A stretch of DNA of 64,000 bases from Streptomyces sp. NBC_00572 (lineage in GTDB: Bacteria > Actinomycetota > Actinomycetes > Streptomycetales > Streptomycetaceae). Location of the stretch: the NCBI RefSeq assembly GCF_026341815.1, contig NZ_JAPENX010000001.1, positions 372,001 to 436,000 of the forward strand. Direction: 5' to 3'. Under the pieces are notes generated by a model. That model was given only the letters and a program-made list of their open reading frames with translations. It ran no database searches and was not told the DNA's origin. The first letter of the stretch is position 1; each line of letters opens with the position of its first letter. Positions 1 through 7,929 of the stretch are shown in pieces. Made by a program: the position numbers and the translations under genes.

Positions 1-2
1 TG

Positions 3-287
3 ATGTATCCGCTGGCGTCCCGGCTCGCGGGCGACGACTCCGAGTCGTTCGCCGCGACGACCGGACTGCTCGGCACGGACGATCCGCGCTGGGGGGCGAT
101 CGGGCACGACGGCGTCCAGGCGGTGCCCGGGACGGTGGCACGGAACCTTGCGGCGGTCCTGCGCGAGGGAGTGCCGGCCTCGGGGTGTGTGAGCGTCGAC
201 ACGGCGGACGTGGTCCGCTCGCACAGCGACATCCGCCGGGCCGAGCTGGCCCGGGTGGTGGTGTCGGCGGCGAGGACGGGCAGGTAG
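3..287 (+). CDS. C-terminal fragment of an unrecognised protein (cut by window start)
   Basis: An open frame runs in from the left edge and ends at 287. The first ATG at 3 is probably internal. The visible 94 residues include a stretch reading GAIGHDGVQAVPGTVARNLA and an Ala/Arg-rich end, with no membrane segment, signal or cysteine motif. I do not recognise the family, and a Rossmann-type oxidoreductase tail is only a guess. The next gene is about 200 bases downstream on the same strand. Confidence 0.55.
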   Translation: MYPLASRLAGDDSESFAATTGLLGTDDPRWGAIGHDGVQAVPGTVARNLAAVLREGVPASGCVSVDTADVVRSHSDIRRAELARVVVSAARTGR

Positions 288-489
288 AGGGGGGTGCGGG
301 ACCTCCGCCGGCTCTCACCCGGACTCCGCCCCCACCTCGTCCGCACCCCAGCGGACTCTTCGGTTCCGCCCTCCCCCGGGGCCTCTCGCGCACTGCTGAT
401 GGCTGCCATCGGAATTTCGATGGAACACGGCGGGGCGCTCGTTCGTCCCTCTGATATCGCGGAAGGACCAGCGACGGAGGTGGCGGGAG

Positions 490-1104
490 ATGGCCGGTTT
501 CCGGAGTCTCGCGAGACAGGTGCGCGATCCGGGGTGCGACACGGCGCTGCGCAGGTACTCGCTGCGCAAGTGTCTGGAACGGTTCGCGCCGTACGGGCAC
601 CGGGCTACGTGGGACCACCTGTGCCGCAGGCACAGGTTCGGACCCGAGGACCGGGAGCTCGATCCTGGGCGGCTGATCGCCGCGCTCGACGAGCTGGAGG
701 AGGCGCGGGCCGTGTGGCTCGCGTACGAGGAGGAGTTCGCCGCCCGGCGGCGGCGCGAGAAGCACGAGGGGCTGCGCGGACTCGGCGCGGTCGACGACTG
801 GCACCGCCGGGTCTGGGGCGGCAACGGCGTGGTGCGGTGCGGCGATCCGGCCGTGCATCCGTCGGACCCACTGCCCGAGGTGCTGCGGCGGCTGATCACC
901 GCCCTTGAACAGGGACCCGGCGAGCGGTGCCCGGTGTGCGAGGGGCCGCGCATCGAGTGGGCCGGTCCCGGCGACACGTACGAACCGTGGCTCGGGCCGG
1001 TCTGCGGGGACTGTGGGGTGGGTGTGCCGCGTGCGGTGCTCACCTCGGGAGCGCTGGCCCGGGCACGCGAGGAGCGCAACCGGTCGCTGGCGTCGGCGGC
1101 GTGA
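490..1104 (+). CDS. Hypothetical protein with C-terminal zinc-ribbon-like cysteines
   Basis: 204 residues from an ATG with GGAGG about 9 bases upstream. The N-terminal two thirds is charged and helical, rich in Arg and Glu. The C-terminal part has CPVC near residue 146 and CGDCG near residue 177, a two-knuckle pattern that suggests a structural zinc ribbon. There is no signal or membrane segment, so it is probably cytoplasmic. Its TGA overlaps the GTG of the next gene (GTGA at 1101-1104), so the two are likely translationally coupled. I know of no function for the family. Confidence 0.8.
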   Translation: MAGFRSLARQVRDPGCDTALRRYSLRKCLERFAPYGHRATWDHLCRRHRFGPEDRELDPGRLIAALDELEEARAVWLAYEEEFAARRRREKHEGLRGLGAVDDWHRRVWGGNGVVRCGDPAVHPSDPLPEVLRRLITALEQGPGERCPVCEGPRIEWAGPGDTYEPWLGPVCGDCGVGVPRAVLTSGALARAREERNRSLASAA

Positions 1105-1883
1105 GCCCTGGGGGCACCGACGGGCCGGCGCCGCGCGAACTGCAGGCACCCTCGGTGCTGCCGGTACTGCAGGTGTGTCTCAACGGGGCACGGGGGCCCG
1201 GGGATTCGGCCGTGGTACCGATGTCGCCCGCGTCGCTCGCGGAGTCCGCGGCCCGTGCGGTGGCGGCGGGCGCCGGGGAGGTGCGCGTGCATCCCCGTAC
1301 GCCGTGCGGGGGTACGTCGCTCTCGCCCCGGGTGCTCGCACCGGTCCTGACCTCTGTCCGGGCGGCGGTGGGCAGACCCGTCCGGGTCACGACCGCCATG
1401 GCCGCCGAGTCCGATCCGGGGCGCCGGGTGGAGCGGATCCGCTCCTGGGACGTACTGCCCGACCTGGTGTCGGTCGACTGGCACGAGCCGGACGCGGAGG
1501 AGACGGCGGCGGCGCTCCTGGAGCGCGGGATCGGGGTCGAGGCCGCGCTGTGGTCGCGTACGGACGGCCCCGCCCGCTTCGCGCGCTCGCCGCTCGCGCC
1601 CCGAGTACGGCGCGTCCTCGCCAAGGTCCCGGACGCACAGCCTGCGACCCGGGCCGAGGAAGGAGCCGGGGACGCGGCGCGTTCGCTCCTGTCCACACTC
1701 GAACTCCCGCCCCTCATGACCGTGTTGCTCCACGGCGAGGACGGGGGCGCGTGGCCTGTGCTGCGGCTCGCCCGCCGTCTCGGTCTCGCCGCCCGGATCG
1801 GCCTTGAGGACACCGTGCTGCTTCCGGACGGCACACGGGCGCGTTCGAACGCGGAGCTGGTGACCGCGGCCCTGTCCCCCTAG
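1101..1883 (+). CDS. BKACE-family (3-keto-5-aminohexanoate cleavage enzyme-like) protein
   Basis: 260 residues. The GTG at 1101 was chosen because it overlaps the preceding stop and gives the usual N-terminus: a strand ending CLNGAR, then an alanine-rich helix. BKACE enzymes are Zn-dependent TIM barrels that condense beta-keto acids with acetyl-CoA. The family normally has H-x-H-x-R after strand 2. Here the motif is VRVHPR (residues 61-66), so the first zinc-binding His is Arg62. The second His (64), the Arg and the late Glu (GLED, about residue 236) are kept. At 260 residues it is a little shorter than typical (270-310). It may be an altered or non-catalytic member. It converges on soxR, sharing four bases at the stop codons. 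Confidence 0.8.
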   Translation: MSPGGTDGPAPRELQAPSVLPVLQVCLNGARGPGDSAVVPMSPASLAESAARAVAAGAGEVRVHPRTPCGGTSLSPRVLAPVLTSVRAAVGRPVRVTTAMAAESDPGRRVERIRSWDVLPDLVSVDWHEPDAEETAAALLERGIGVEAALWSRTDGPARFARSPLAPRVRRVLAKVPDAQPATRAEEGAGDAARSLLSTLELPPLMTVLLHGEDGGAWPVLRLARRLGLAARIGLEDTVLLPDGTRARSNAELVTAALSP

Positions 1884-2362
1884 CCGTTGCCGTCGTCCGG
1901 GGCGGGGTTGCGTACGGGCAGCAGGCGGGAGCCGGCCATCCGCTCACCGAAGGCGTCGTCGGGGTTGGACAGGACGCAGGTCTCCAGGGAGAGGCAGCCG
2001 CAGCCGATGCAGTCCGTCAGGTGGTCGCGGAGCCGGCCGAGCTGCTTGATGCGCTCGTCCAGTTCGGTGCGCCAGGCCGCCGAGAGCCGGGCCCAGTCGT
2101 CGTTCGTGGGCGTGCGCTCCTCCGGGAGCTGGGCGAGCGCCTCGCGGATGGTGGCCAGCGGGATCCCGACCCGCTGCGCGGCGCGCACGAAGGCGACCCG
2201 GCGCAGGGTGTCACGGCCGTAGCGGCGCTGGTTGCCGCTGGTGCGACGGCTGCTGATGAGCCCCTTCGCCTCGTAGAAGTGGAGGGCGGAGACGGCGGCC
2301 CCGCTACGGGCGGAGAGCTGGCCGACGGTGAGCTCGTGGATCTTCTCTGGAATCTGCGGCAC
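1880..2362 (-). CDS. soxR: Redox-sensing MerR-family regulator SoxR
   Basis: 160 residues. An N-terminal MerR helix-turn-helix (about 11-80, with [10 protein letters not shown]) is followed by a dimerisation helix and the SoxR [2Fe-2S] site: Cys118, Cys121, Cys123 and Cys129 in the spacing C-x2-C-x-C-x5-C. In Streptomyces SoxR responds to redox-active metabolites such as actinorhodin or phenazines and switches on efflux and detoxification genes. No SoxR-box-like palindrome is evident in its own upstream region, so its targets are probably elsewhere. The gene converges on the BKACE-like gene and diverges from the MaoC gene. Confidence 0.93.
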   Translation of the reverse strand: MPQIPEKIHELTVGQLSARSGAAVSALHFYEAKGLISSRRTSGNQRRYGRDTLRRVAFVRAAQRVGIPLATIREALAQLPEERTPTNDDWARLSAAWRTELDERIKQLGRLRDHLTDCIGCGCLSLETCVLSNPDDAFGERMAGSRLLPVRNPAPDDGNG

Positions 2363-2410
2363 TCCGCGACCCTACTGGTCCGTTGACAGCGGCCCGCTCA
2401 CCCCACATGC

Positions 2411-2425
2411 TGAGCAAGCGCTTAG
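2411..2425. promoter_or_regulatory. Candidate TetR operator (copy 1 of 2), upstream of the MaoC gene
   Basis: The 15-mer TGAGCAAGCGCTTAG has the palindromic core AAGCGCTT and lies about 43 bases upstream of the MaoC start. The same 15 bases occur at 3596-3610, just upstream of the TetR gene that converges on MaoC. A repressor controlling itself and its neighbour is the simplest reading. Confidence 0.6.
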
Positions 2426-2443
2426 ATACCGACCGTTGGGTAT
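2426..2443. promoter_or_regulatory. Second palindrome in the soxR-MaoC intergenic region
   Basis: ATACC-(8)-GGTAT forms a dyad directly after the 15-mer operator. Its left half, ATACCGACCG, also occurs in a dyad before the molybdopterin oxidoreductase at 27.5 kb. It may be a TetR-type operator, but its regulator is unknown. Confidence 0.35.
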
Positions 2444-2467
2444 GTCGTACCAGAAGGGAACAGGAAC

Positions 2468-2929
2468 ATGGCCGAGCCGAGGATCTTCACCTCCGCCGAG
2501 GAGCTGCGCGCGGGGGTCGGCGAGCAGCTGGGGCACAGTGACTGGGTGGAGATCGACCAGAAGCGGATCGACCTCTTCGCGGACGCGACCGGGGACCACC
2601 AGTGGATTCACGTGGACCCGGAGCGCGCCGCCGACGGGCCGTTCGGCACCACGATCGCGCACGGCTATCTGACCCTGTCGCTGCTCCCGCTGTTCGTTCC
2701 GCAGGTGCTGCGGGTCGAGGGCATGAAGATGGGCCTCAACTACGGCACGGAGAAGGTGCGTTTCCCCGCTCCGGTCCCGGTCGGCTCGCGGCTGCGCGCC
2801 ACGGCCGTCCTGACGAAGGTCGAGGAGGCGGGCGGCGGCGTGCAGGTGACGGCGGCCGTGACGGTGGAGCGCGAGGGCTCCGAGAAGCCGGTCTGCGTCG
2901 CCGAGTCGGTCTCCCGCTACTACTTCTGA
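2468..2929 (+). CDS. MaoC-family (R)-specific enoyl-CoA hydratase
   Basis: 153 residues, the usual length for a single hot-dog-fold MaoC protein. The hydratase motif is FADATGDHQWIH (about residues 37-48), with the catalytic Asp and His, followed by an IAHGYLTLSL segment. It should hydrate 2-trans-enoyl-CoA to (R)-3-hydroxyacyl-CoA in the cytoplasm. A GAAGGGAA Shine-Dalgarno-like stretch precedes the ATG. Its stop overlaps the end of the convergent TetR gene by 10 bases, and the shared 15-mer operator suggests that this TetR represses it. Confidence 0.9.
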   Translation: MAEPRIFTSAEELRAGVGEQLGHSDWVEIDQKRIDLFADATGDHQWIHVDPERAADGPFGTTIAHGYLTLSLLPLFVPQVLRVEGMKMGLNYGTEKVRFPAPVPVGSRLRATAVLTKVEEAGGGVQVTAAVTVEREGSEKPVCVAESVSRYYF

Positions 2930-3546
2930 GCGCCGACCATCCTGAGGACGAGGTCGGCGTAGAGCGCGCCGACCTCGTCGGGCGTCCGGCGGCCCTGGGT
3001 GGTGAACCAGCGCGAGACGTCGATGCAGAGCGAGAGCACGGCGACCGTGGTGCCGGGGACGTCCGGCACGTCGAACTCGCCTGCCGCCACGCCCTCGTCG
3101 ATGATGCCGCGCACGGCCGCGTCGGACTCGCGGCGCAGTGCCACGATCTCGGTGCGGTGGTCGGAGCCGAGGGCGTCGAGCTCGTACTGGACGACCCGCG
3201 CGGTGGTGTGGCGCTCGGCGTGCCAGCGGACGAAGGACCGGACGGCGTCGGCGAGGCGCTCGGCGGCCGTGCCGTCGCCGTCGGCCGCGGCCCGGAGGAT
3301 CTCCAGGGCCTTGTCGTGACCGATGCGGCTGATCCGGTGGAGCAGCTCTTCCTTGGTCTTGTAGTGGATGTAGAGCGCGGCCGGGCTCATCCCCGCGCGG
3401 CCGGCGATGTCCCGGGTGGTGGTGGCGTGGTAGCCGCGCTCGGCGAACGCCTCGACGGCGGCCACCAGCAGTCGCCGGGCCGCCTCGGGCGTGACCTCGC
3501 CCCAGGGCATGTCCTCGCCCCCGGGCGTCTCCTCCGCCGCGCTCAT
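2920..3546 (-). CDS. TetR-family regulator
   Basis: 208 residues from the ATG at 3546, preceded by GGGAG. An in-frame ATG 39 bases further up has no such site. The N-terminal helix-turn-helix is recognisable (YHATTTRDIAGRAGMSPAAL, then YIHYKTKEELL, about residues 33-64). The C-terminal ligand domain contains GTTVAVLSLCIDVSRWF. The 15-bp palindrome upstream (3596-3610) is repeated in front of the MaoC gene, so it probably represses itself and MaoC in response to an acyl-CoA. The ligand assignment is inference from the neighbour. Confidence 0.9.
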   Translation of the reverse strand: MSAAEETPGGEDMPWGEVTPEAARRLLVAAVEAFAERGYHATTTRDIAGRAGMSPAALYIHYKTKEELLHRISRIGHDKALEILRAAADGDGTAAERLADAVRSFVRWHAERHTTARVVQYELDALGSDHRTEIVALRRESDAAVRGIIDEGVAAGEFDVPDVPGTTVAVLSLCIDVSRWFTTQGRRTPDEVGALYADLVLRMVGAQK

Positions 3547-3595
3547 CCCACACTCCCTCTCGGTCCCCGTCAGGACGAACACCATACAACGAGGG

Positions 3596-3610
3596 TGAGC
3601 AAGCGCTTAG
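3596..3610. promoter_or_regulatory. Candidate TetR operator (copy 2 of 2), upstream of the TetR gene
   Basis: This 15-mer is identical to 2411-2425 and lies 50 bases upstream of the TetR start codon, a position fit for autoregulation. The core is AAGCGCTT. Confidence 0.6.
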
Positions 3611-3619
3611 CGATCTGCG

Positions 3620-3697
3620 GCTCCGGGATCGGTAGCTCCGGAGATCCGTGGCTCCGGCGTCGGTAGTTCCGGAGATCGGTGGCTCCGGAGATCAGCG
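3620..3697. repeat. Five degenerate tandem copies of a 15-16 bp unit
   Basis: The units begin GCTCCGG or GTTCCGG and run through GATC and GGT. They fill the space between the TetR promoter and the end of the YiaA/B-like gene. They look like a small intergenic satellite and no coding frame is supported. Confidence 0.75.
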
Positions 3698-3699
3698 GC

Positions 3700-3987
3700 T
3701 CAGAGCTTCTGGAAGGGGTCGTGCTCGGCGAGCAGCTTCTCCAGCCGGGCCTGGTCGACCCGGCTGACGATCTGCCCGGCCTCCTGGCGGTCGCGGACGA
3801 CCTTGGCGAGCGTGAACGCGGAGGTGGTGAGGTAGAGGACCGCGACGGCGAGGAAGGCGCGGACCCAGGCACTGGCCTCCAGCTGAAAGATGCCGATGGC
3901 CACGGCCGCGAGGGCGATCCCGAAGGAGAGGACGGCCTGCATGTAGTAGGCCGCGGTGTTCTGCTGCTTGACCGGTGTGTCGCTCAT
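3700..3987 (-). CDS. YiaA/YiaB two-helix inner-membrane protein
   Basis: 95 residues from the ATG at 3987 (MSDTPVKQQNTAAYYMQ). Two membrane helices (about 15-35 and 41-62) are separated by a short turn and followed by a charged cytoplasmic tail. This fits the YiaA/YiaB two-helix family of small membrane proteins, whose role is not known. It stands alone between the acyl-CoA dehydrogenase and the repeat block. A longer start at 4023 would add 12 residues without a ribosome site. Confidence 0.85.
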   Translation of the reverse strand: MSDTPVKQQNTAAYYMQAVLSFGIALAAVAIGIFQLEASAWVRAFLAVAVLYLTTSAFTLAKVVRDRQEAGQIVSRVDQARLEKLLAEHDPFQKL

Positions 3988-4055
3988 GGGCACAGCATGG
4001 GCCGGATGTGGCGGGTGCCACATCCGCCCGCGTACTCAGAGACGTACTCAGGTGC

Positions 4056-5213
4056 TCAGAAGGCGGAGACCCCCGTCAGCGCCCGGCCGATGATGAGCTT
4101 CTGGATCTGGCTCGTGCCCTCGTAGAGAGTCATCACGCGCGCGTCGCGGACCAGCTTGCCGACCGGGTACTCGTCGATGTAGCCGTAGCCGCCGAAGACC
4201 TGCAGGGCGTTGTTCGCGGCGCGGACGGCGGCCTCGGAGGCGTACAGCTTGGCCTTGGAGGCGGCAGTCGCGAAGTCCTGGCCCCGGTCGATCAGATCGG
4301 CGACCCGCCAGGTGAGCAGCCGGGCGGCGTCCACGTCGACGGCGATGTCGCTGATCAGCTCTTGCACGAGCTGGTAGGAGGCGATGGGCTTGCCGAACTG
4401 CTCCCGCTCCCCCGCGTACCGCACGGCCGCGTCGAGGGCGGCCTGGGCGATGCCGACGCAGCCGGCGGCGACGGACATGCGGCCCTTGGCGAGGGCGGAC
4501 ATGGCGACGGCGAAGCCCTTGCCCTCGGGGCCGAGCATCGCGGCGGCCGGGACGCGGACGTCCTCCAGGACCAGTTCGGCGGTGGCCTGGCCGCGAAGGC
4601 CGAGCTTGCCGTGGACGGGGCGGCGGGTGAGGCCGGGGGTGTCGGTGGGGACGAGGAAGGCGGAGACGCCCTTGTGGCCGGGGGTGTCGTTGGTGCGGGC
4701 GAAGAGCAGGACGACATCGGCCCAGGTGCCGTTGGTGATGAACATCTTGGTGCCGTTGATCACGTAGTCACCGGCGCCACCCTCCCGCACCGCGCGCGTG
4801 GCGAGGTTCCCCGCGTCGGAGCCGGTGCCGGGCTCGGTGAGGCCGAAGCAGCCGAGCGCCTCGCCGGAGGCGAGCCGGGGCAGCCACTCCCGCTTCTGCT
4901 CCTCGTCACCCCAGGCGGCGACGGTCTTGGCGACCAGGCCGAGGGAGACGGAGACGATGCCGCGCACGGAGGAGTCGCCGCGGCCGAGTTCCTCGGTCAC
5001 CAGGCAGTACGCGAGGTGGTCGCCGCCGGAACCGCCGTACTCCTCCGGGATCGTGAGCCCGAGGAAGCCGACGGCACCGAGCTTCTTCACGATCGCCCGG
5101 TCCACCTCCTCGGCGCGGTCCCACGCCGTGGCGTGCGGGGTGACCTCGCGTGCGACGAAGTCCTCGGCGAGCCGCCGTACGGCTTCCTGCTCCTCGCTGA
5201 GTTCCAGATTCAT
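4056..5213 (-). CDS. Acyl-CoA dehydrogenase
   Basis: 385 residues, standard for the short/medium-chain FAD family. It has FGLTEPGTGSDA and FITNGTWAD signatures, YAGEREQFGKPI, and the catalytic Glu in the C-terminal LYEGTSQIQ (Glu about 365). It oxidises acyl-CoA to trans-2-enoyl-CoA and passes electrons to ETF. It is read divergently from the TetR at 5285, across a 70-base gap holding a candidate operator. The acyl substrate cannot be read from the sequence. Confidence 0.93.
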   Translation of the reverse strand: MNLELSEEQEAVRRLAEDFVAREVTPHATAWDRAEEVDRAIVKKLGAVGFLGLTIPEEYGGSGGDHLAYCLVTEELGRGDSSVRGIVSVSLGLVAKTVAAWGDEEQKREWLPRLASGEALGCFGLTEPGTGSDAGNLATRAVREGGAGDYVINGTKMFITNGTWADVVLLFARTNDTPGHKGVSAFLVPTDTPGLTRRPVHGKLGLRGQATAELVLEDVRVPAAAMLGPEGKGFAVAMSALAKGRMSVAAGCVGIAQAALDAAVRYAGEREQFGKPIASYQLVQELISDIAVDVDAARLLTWRVADLIDRGQDFATAASKAKLYASEAAVRAANNALQVFGGYGYIDEYPVGKLVRDARVMTLYEGTSQIQKLIIGRALTGVSAF

Positions 5214-5239
5214 ACGGCGCCCACCTCACCCGACCAATT

Positions 5240-5257
5240 AATTACCACTGCTAGTTT
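5240..5257. promoter_or_regulatory. Candidate TetR operator between acyl-CoA dehydrogenase and TetR
   Basis: Read on the minus strand the site is AAACTAGCAGTGGTAATT. It matches 14 of 18 positions of AAACTAGCGCTGTTAGTT upstream of the aldehyde dehydrogenase (21233). It lies just upstream of both divergent starts. Confidence 0.5.
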
Positions 5258-5284
5258 TTGCGGTGCAGGCCTACTATGTGCGCC

Positions 5285-5968
5285 ATGGCCCGACCGCGCA
5301 AGCCCCTGCTCAGCCGAGACCGCATCGTCGAGACGGCGGGCGCACTCGTGGACGCGGAGGGCCTCGGGGCGCTCTCGACGCGGCGGCTCGCGGCCGAGCT
5401 CGGGGTGAGCGGGCCCTCGCTCTACAACCACTTCCGCACCAAGGACGAGATCCTCGACGCCGTCGCCGACGCGGTGAGCACGAAGATCGATCTGTCGATG
5501 TTCGCGGAGGACGACGGCCGCGACTGGCTGACGGCGCTGCACGACTGGGCCGTCTCCTACCGGGCCGCCCTCGCCGACCACCCGCACATCGTCCCGGTCC
5601 TCGCCCAGGGCCCCGGCCGCCGCCCGGCCGGCCTGCGCGTCGCGGACGCCGTCTTCGGCGCGATGGTCCGCGCGGGCTGGCCGCCGGCCCAGGCCACCTC
5701 CATCGGCGCGCTGATGCGGTACTTCATCACCGGCTCGGCCCTCGGCTCCTTCGCCCGTGGCTTCGTCGACGACGAGACGGCCTACGACCCGGCCGACTAC
5801 CCCCACCTCGGCCAGGCGCACCGCCTCGCCGAGCACCGGCAGAAGGTCGACGAGGGCGCCTTCGACACGGGCCTGCGGGCGCTGCTCGACGGGCTGCGGC
5901 TCCAGTACGAGGCCCGGACGCCGGAGCCCGCGACTCCGCACGACATGTCGGCCACCACCGAAGCGTGA
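5285..5968 (+). CDS. TetR-family regulator (TetR_C type)
   Basis: 227 residues. The ATG at 5285 starts MARPRKPLLSRDRIVETA. The helix-turn-helix is TRRLAAELGVSGPSLYNHF (about residues 30-48), followed by a C-terminal domain of the tetracycline-repressor kind. It is divergent from the acyl-CoA dehydrogenase and probably represses it through the site at 5240-5257. A related site far away at 21.2 kb hints at a second target. Confidence 0.92.
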   Translation: MARPRKPLLSRDRIVETAGALVDAEGLGALSTRRLAAELGVSGPSLYNHFRTKDEILDAVADAVSTKIDLSMFAEDDGRDWLTALHDWAVSYRAALADHPHIVPVLAQGPGRRPAGLRVADAVFGAMVRAGWPPAQATSIGALMRYFITGSALGSFARGFVDDETAYDPADYPHLGQAHRLAEHRQKVDEGAFDTGLRALLDGLRLQYEARTPEPATPHDMSATTEA

Positions 5969-5986
5969 GTGCGGGACGCTGGACGC

Positions 5987-6682
5987 ATGGCAGCCAGTGA
6001 CCTCGCCGCGCTCGCGGCGCTCTTCGCGGACGAGACCCGCGCCGCGTTCGTACTCGCCCTGCTCGACGGCCGGGCCTGGACCGCCGGGGAACTCGCCCGG
6101 CACGCGGGCGTGGCGCCGTCCACCGCGAGCGAGCACCTCGGAAAGCTCGTCACCGGCGGGGTGCTCACGGAGGAACGCCAGGGGCGGCACCGGTACGTGC
6201 GCCTCGCCGACCCCGGGATCGCGCATCTCGTCGAGGACCTGGCCACCCGGTCCGAGCCCGCGGTGGCCTCACCGCCGCGCTCGCTGGGCGCCGCGAACGC
6301 CGGGCGGGCGATGGCCCGGGGCCGGACGTGTTACGACCATCTCGCCGGGCGGCTCGGCATCGCGATCACCGAGGCGATGACGGTGCGCGGGCTGCTGCGC
6401 CAGGACACCGGGTTCGCGCTCACGGACCGGGGTCTGGCCTGGTTCGACCAGCTGGGCGTCCCTCTCGTACGCCGGGGGCGGCGGCCCGTCGCGCGCGGCT
6501 GTCTCGACTGGACCGAGCGGCGGCCGCACCTCGCGGGGATCGCGGGAGCCGCACTGTGCCGGCATGCGCTGGACGCCGAGTGGTGCGTACGGATCGGGTC
6601 CGAGCGGGCCGTGAAGGTGACCGGGCGGGGCGAGAGCGAGCTGTACGCGCACCTGGGCATCGCGCCGGAGGACCTGCGATGA
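5987..6682 (+). CDS. ArsR-family winged-helix regulator
   Basis: 231 residues, longer than plain ArsR proteins (about 100). The N-terminal winged helix contains GELARHAGVAPSTASEHL (about residues 32-49) and a wing GRHRYVRLAD. The C-terminal half carries two cysteines (AALCRHALDAEWC) and a conserved LDWTERRPHLAG segment. This is the long ArsR/HTH type common in Streptomyces beside transporters. It lies 118 bases before the EamA transporter gene on the same strand and is a plausible regulator of it. The inducer is unknown. Confidence 0.88.
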   Translation: MAASDLAALAALFADETRAAFVLALLDGRAWTAGELARHAGVAPSTASEHLGKLVTGGVLTEERQGRHRYVRLADPGIAHLVEDLATRSEPAVASPPRSLGAANAGRAMARGRTCYDHLAGRLGIAITEAMTVRGLLRQDTGFALTDRGLAWFDQLGVPLVRRGRRPVARGCLDWTERRPHLAGIAGAALCRHALDAEWCVRIGSERAVKVTGRGESELYAHLGIAPEDLR

Positions 6683-6718
6683 GGCCACTGCCGCCCGACG
6701 GCTCCCGCCCGGGCCCAG

Positions 6719-6753
<35 letters not shown>

Positions 6754-6800
6754 CGGATATTGCGGTGAGCGCCGAAGGGTCCGCGTCCTACGGTCGGGGC

Positions 6801-7715
6801 ATGCAGAAGCAATCCTCGCGGCTCGCGCTCGCCGCCGCCGGTGTCACGGTCGTCCTGTGGGCCTCCGCCTTCGTCTCCATCCGCAGCGCCGGAGAGGCCT
6901 ACTCCCCGGGCGCGCTCGCGCTAGGGCGGCTGCTCGCCGGGGTCCTTGTCCTCGGGGCCGTCCTCCTGGTCCGGCGGGAAGGGCTGCCGCCCCGGGCGGC
7001 CTGGCCGGGGATCGTGGTCTCGGGCCTGCTCTGGTTCGGGGTGTACATGGTGGTGCTCAACTGGGGCGAGCAGGAGGTCGACGCGGGCACGGCGGCGATG
7101 GTGGTGAACATCGGACCGATCCTGATCGCGCTGCTCGGCGCCCGGTTCCTGAAGGAGTCGCTGCCGCCCAGACTGCTCGCGGGCATGGCGGTGTCCTTCG
7201 CGGGCGCGGTGGTCGTGGGCCTCTCGATGTCCCGCGCCTCCGCCGGCGCGCACGCCTCGCTGCTCGGGGTCCTGCTCTGCGTCCTCGCGGCGATGGCCTA
7301 CGCGGGCGGGGTCGTGGCGCAGAAGCCCGCGCTCGCCCACGGCAGCGCGCTCCAGGTGACGACCTTCGGGTGCCTGGTGGGGGCGGTCGCGTGCCTGCCG
7401 TTCGCGGGGCAGCTGGTCGAGGAGGTGGGCCGGGCCCCGCTGTCGGCGACCCTGAACATGCTCTACCTGGGGGTGTTCCCGACCGCGCTCGCGTTCACGA
7501 CATGGGCCTACGCCCTGGCCCGTACGACCGCGGGAAGGATGGGCGCGACGACGTACGCCGTGCCCGCTCTCGTCGTACTGATGGCGTGGCTGTTCCTGGG
7601 CGAACTGCCGGGGTTGCTCACCCTCGCCGGGGGCGCGCTGTGCCTGGCCGGTGTGGCCGTGTCCCGCTCTCGCTCGCGGGCCGCCGCCGGCACCGGAACG
7701 GCCGAATCCACCTGA
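6801..7715 (+). CDS. EamA/DMT-family transporter
   Basis: 304 residues from the ATG at 6801 (MQKQSSRLALAAAG). About ten membrane helices arranged as two EamA repeats (roughly 8-140 and 155-295), with WASAFVSIRSAG in helix 1 and FTTWAYALARTTAGR in the second half. Members export amino acids or metabolites across the cytoplasmic membrane, but the substrate is not predictable. It follows the ArsR gene on the same strand. Confidence 0.9.
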   Translation: MQKQSSRLALAAAGVTVVLWASAFVSIRSAGEAYSPGALALGRLLAGVLVLGAVLLVRREGLPPRAAWPGIVVSGLLWFGVYMVVLNWGEQEVDAGTAAMVVNIGPILIALLGARFLKESLPPRLLAGMAVSFAGAVVVGLSMSRASAGAHASLLGVLLCVLAAMAYAGGVVAQKPALAHGSALQVTTFGCLVGAVACLPFAGQLVEEVGRAPLSATLNMLYLGVFPTALAFTTWAYALARTTAGRMGATTYAVPALVVLMAWLFLGELPGLLTLAGGALCLAGVAVSRSRSRAAAGTGTAEST

Positions 7716-7929
7716 CAGGGCATGGCCCCGGTTCCGGTCACTTCACACACGTCCGACGCCGGGTGTGCGCCCGCGACCTGGAACGGACACAGCCGTCAAG
7801 CCCCAGTTCCGGCCGGTCGGACGAGAAGGCACGTTTCATGGGCTCCCGGCCGGATAGTTTCGAGTCGGTCACAGGCGCGGGCCGGAACATCACGCTCCGG
7901 CACCTTCTGGCAAGCCGACGGGGGAGCTC

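Noticed and set aside
2363..2467. SoxR box in the soxR upstream region
   Set aside because: No CCTCAAG/CTTGAGG-like palindrome is present. The dyads there are of TetR type.
2372..3589. Long minus-strand open frame overlapping MaoC and TetR
   Set aside because: Its product is Arg/Gly/Pro-rich and out of frame with two well-supported genes. High GC makes such frames common here.
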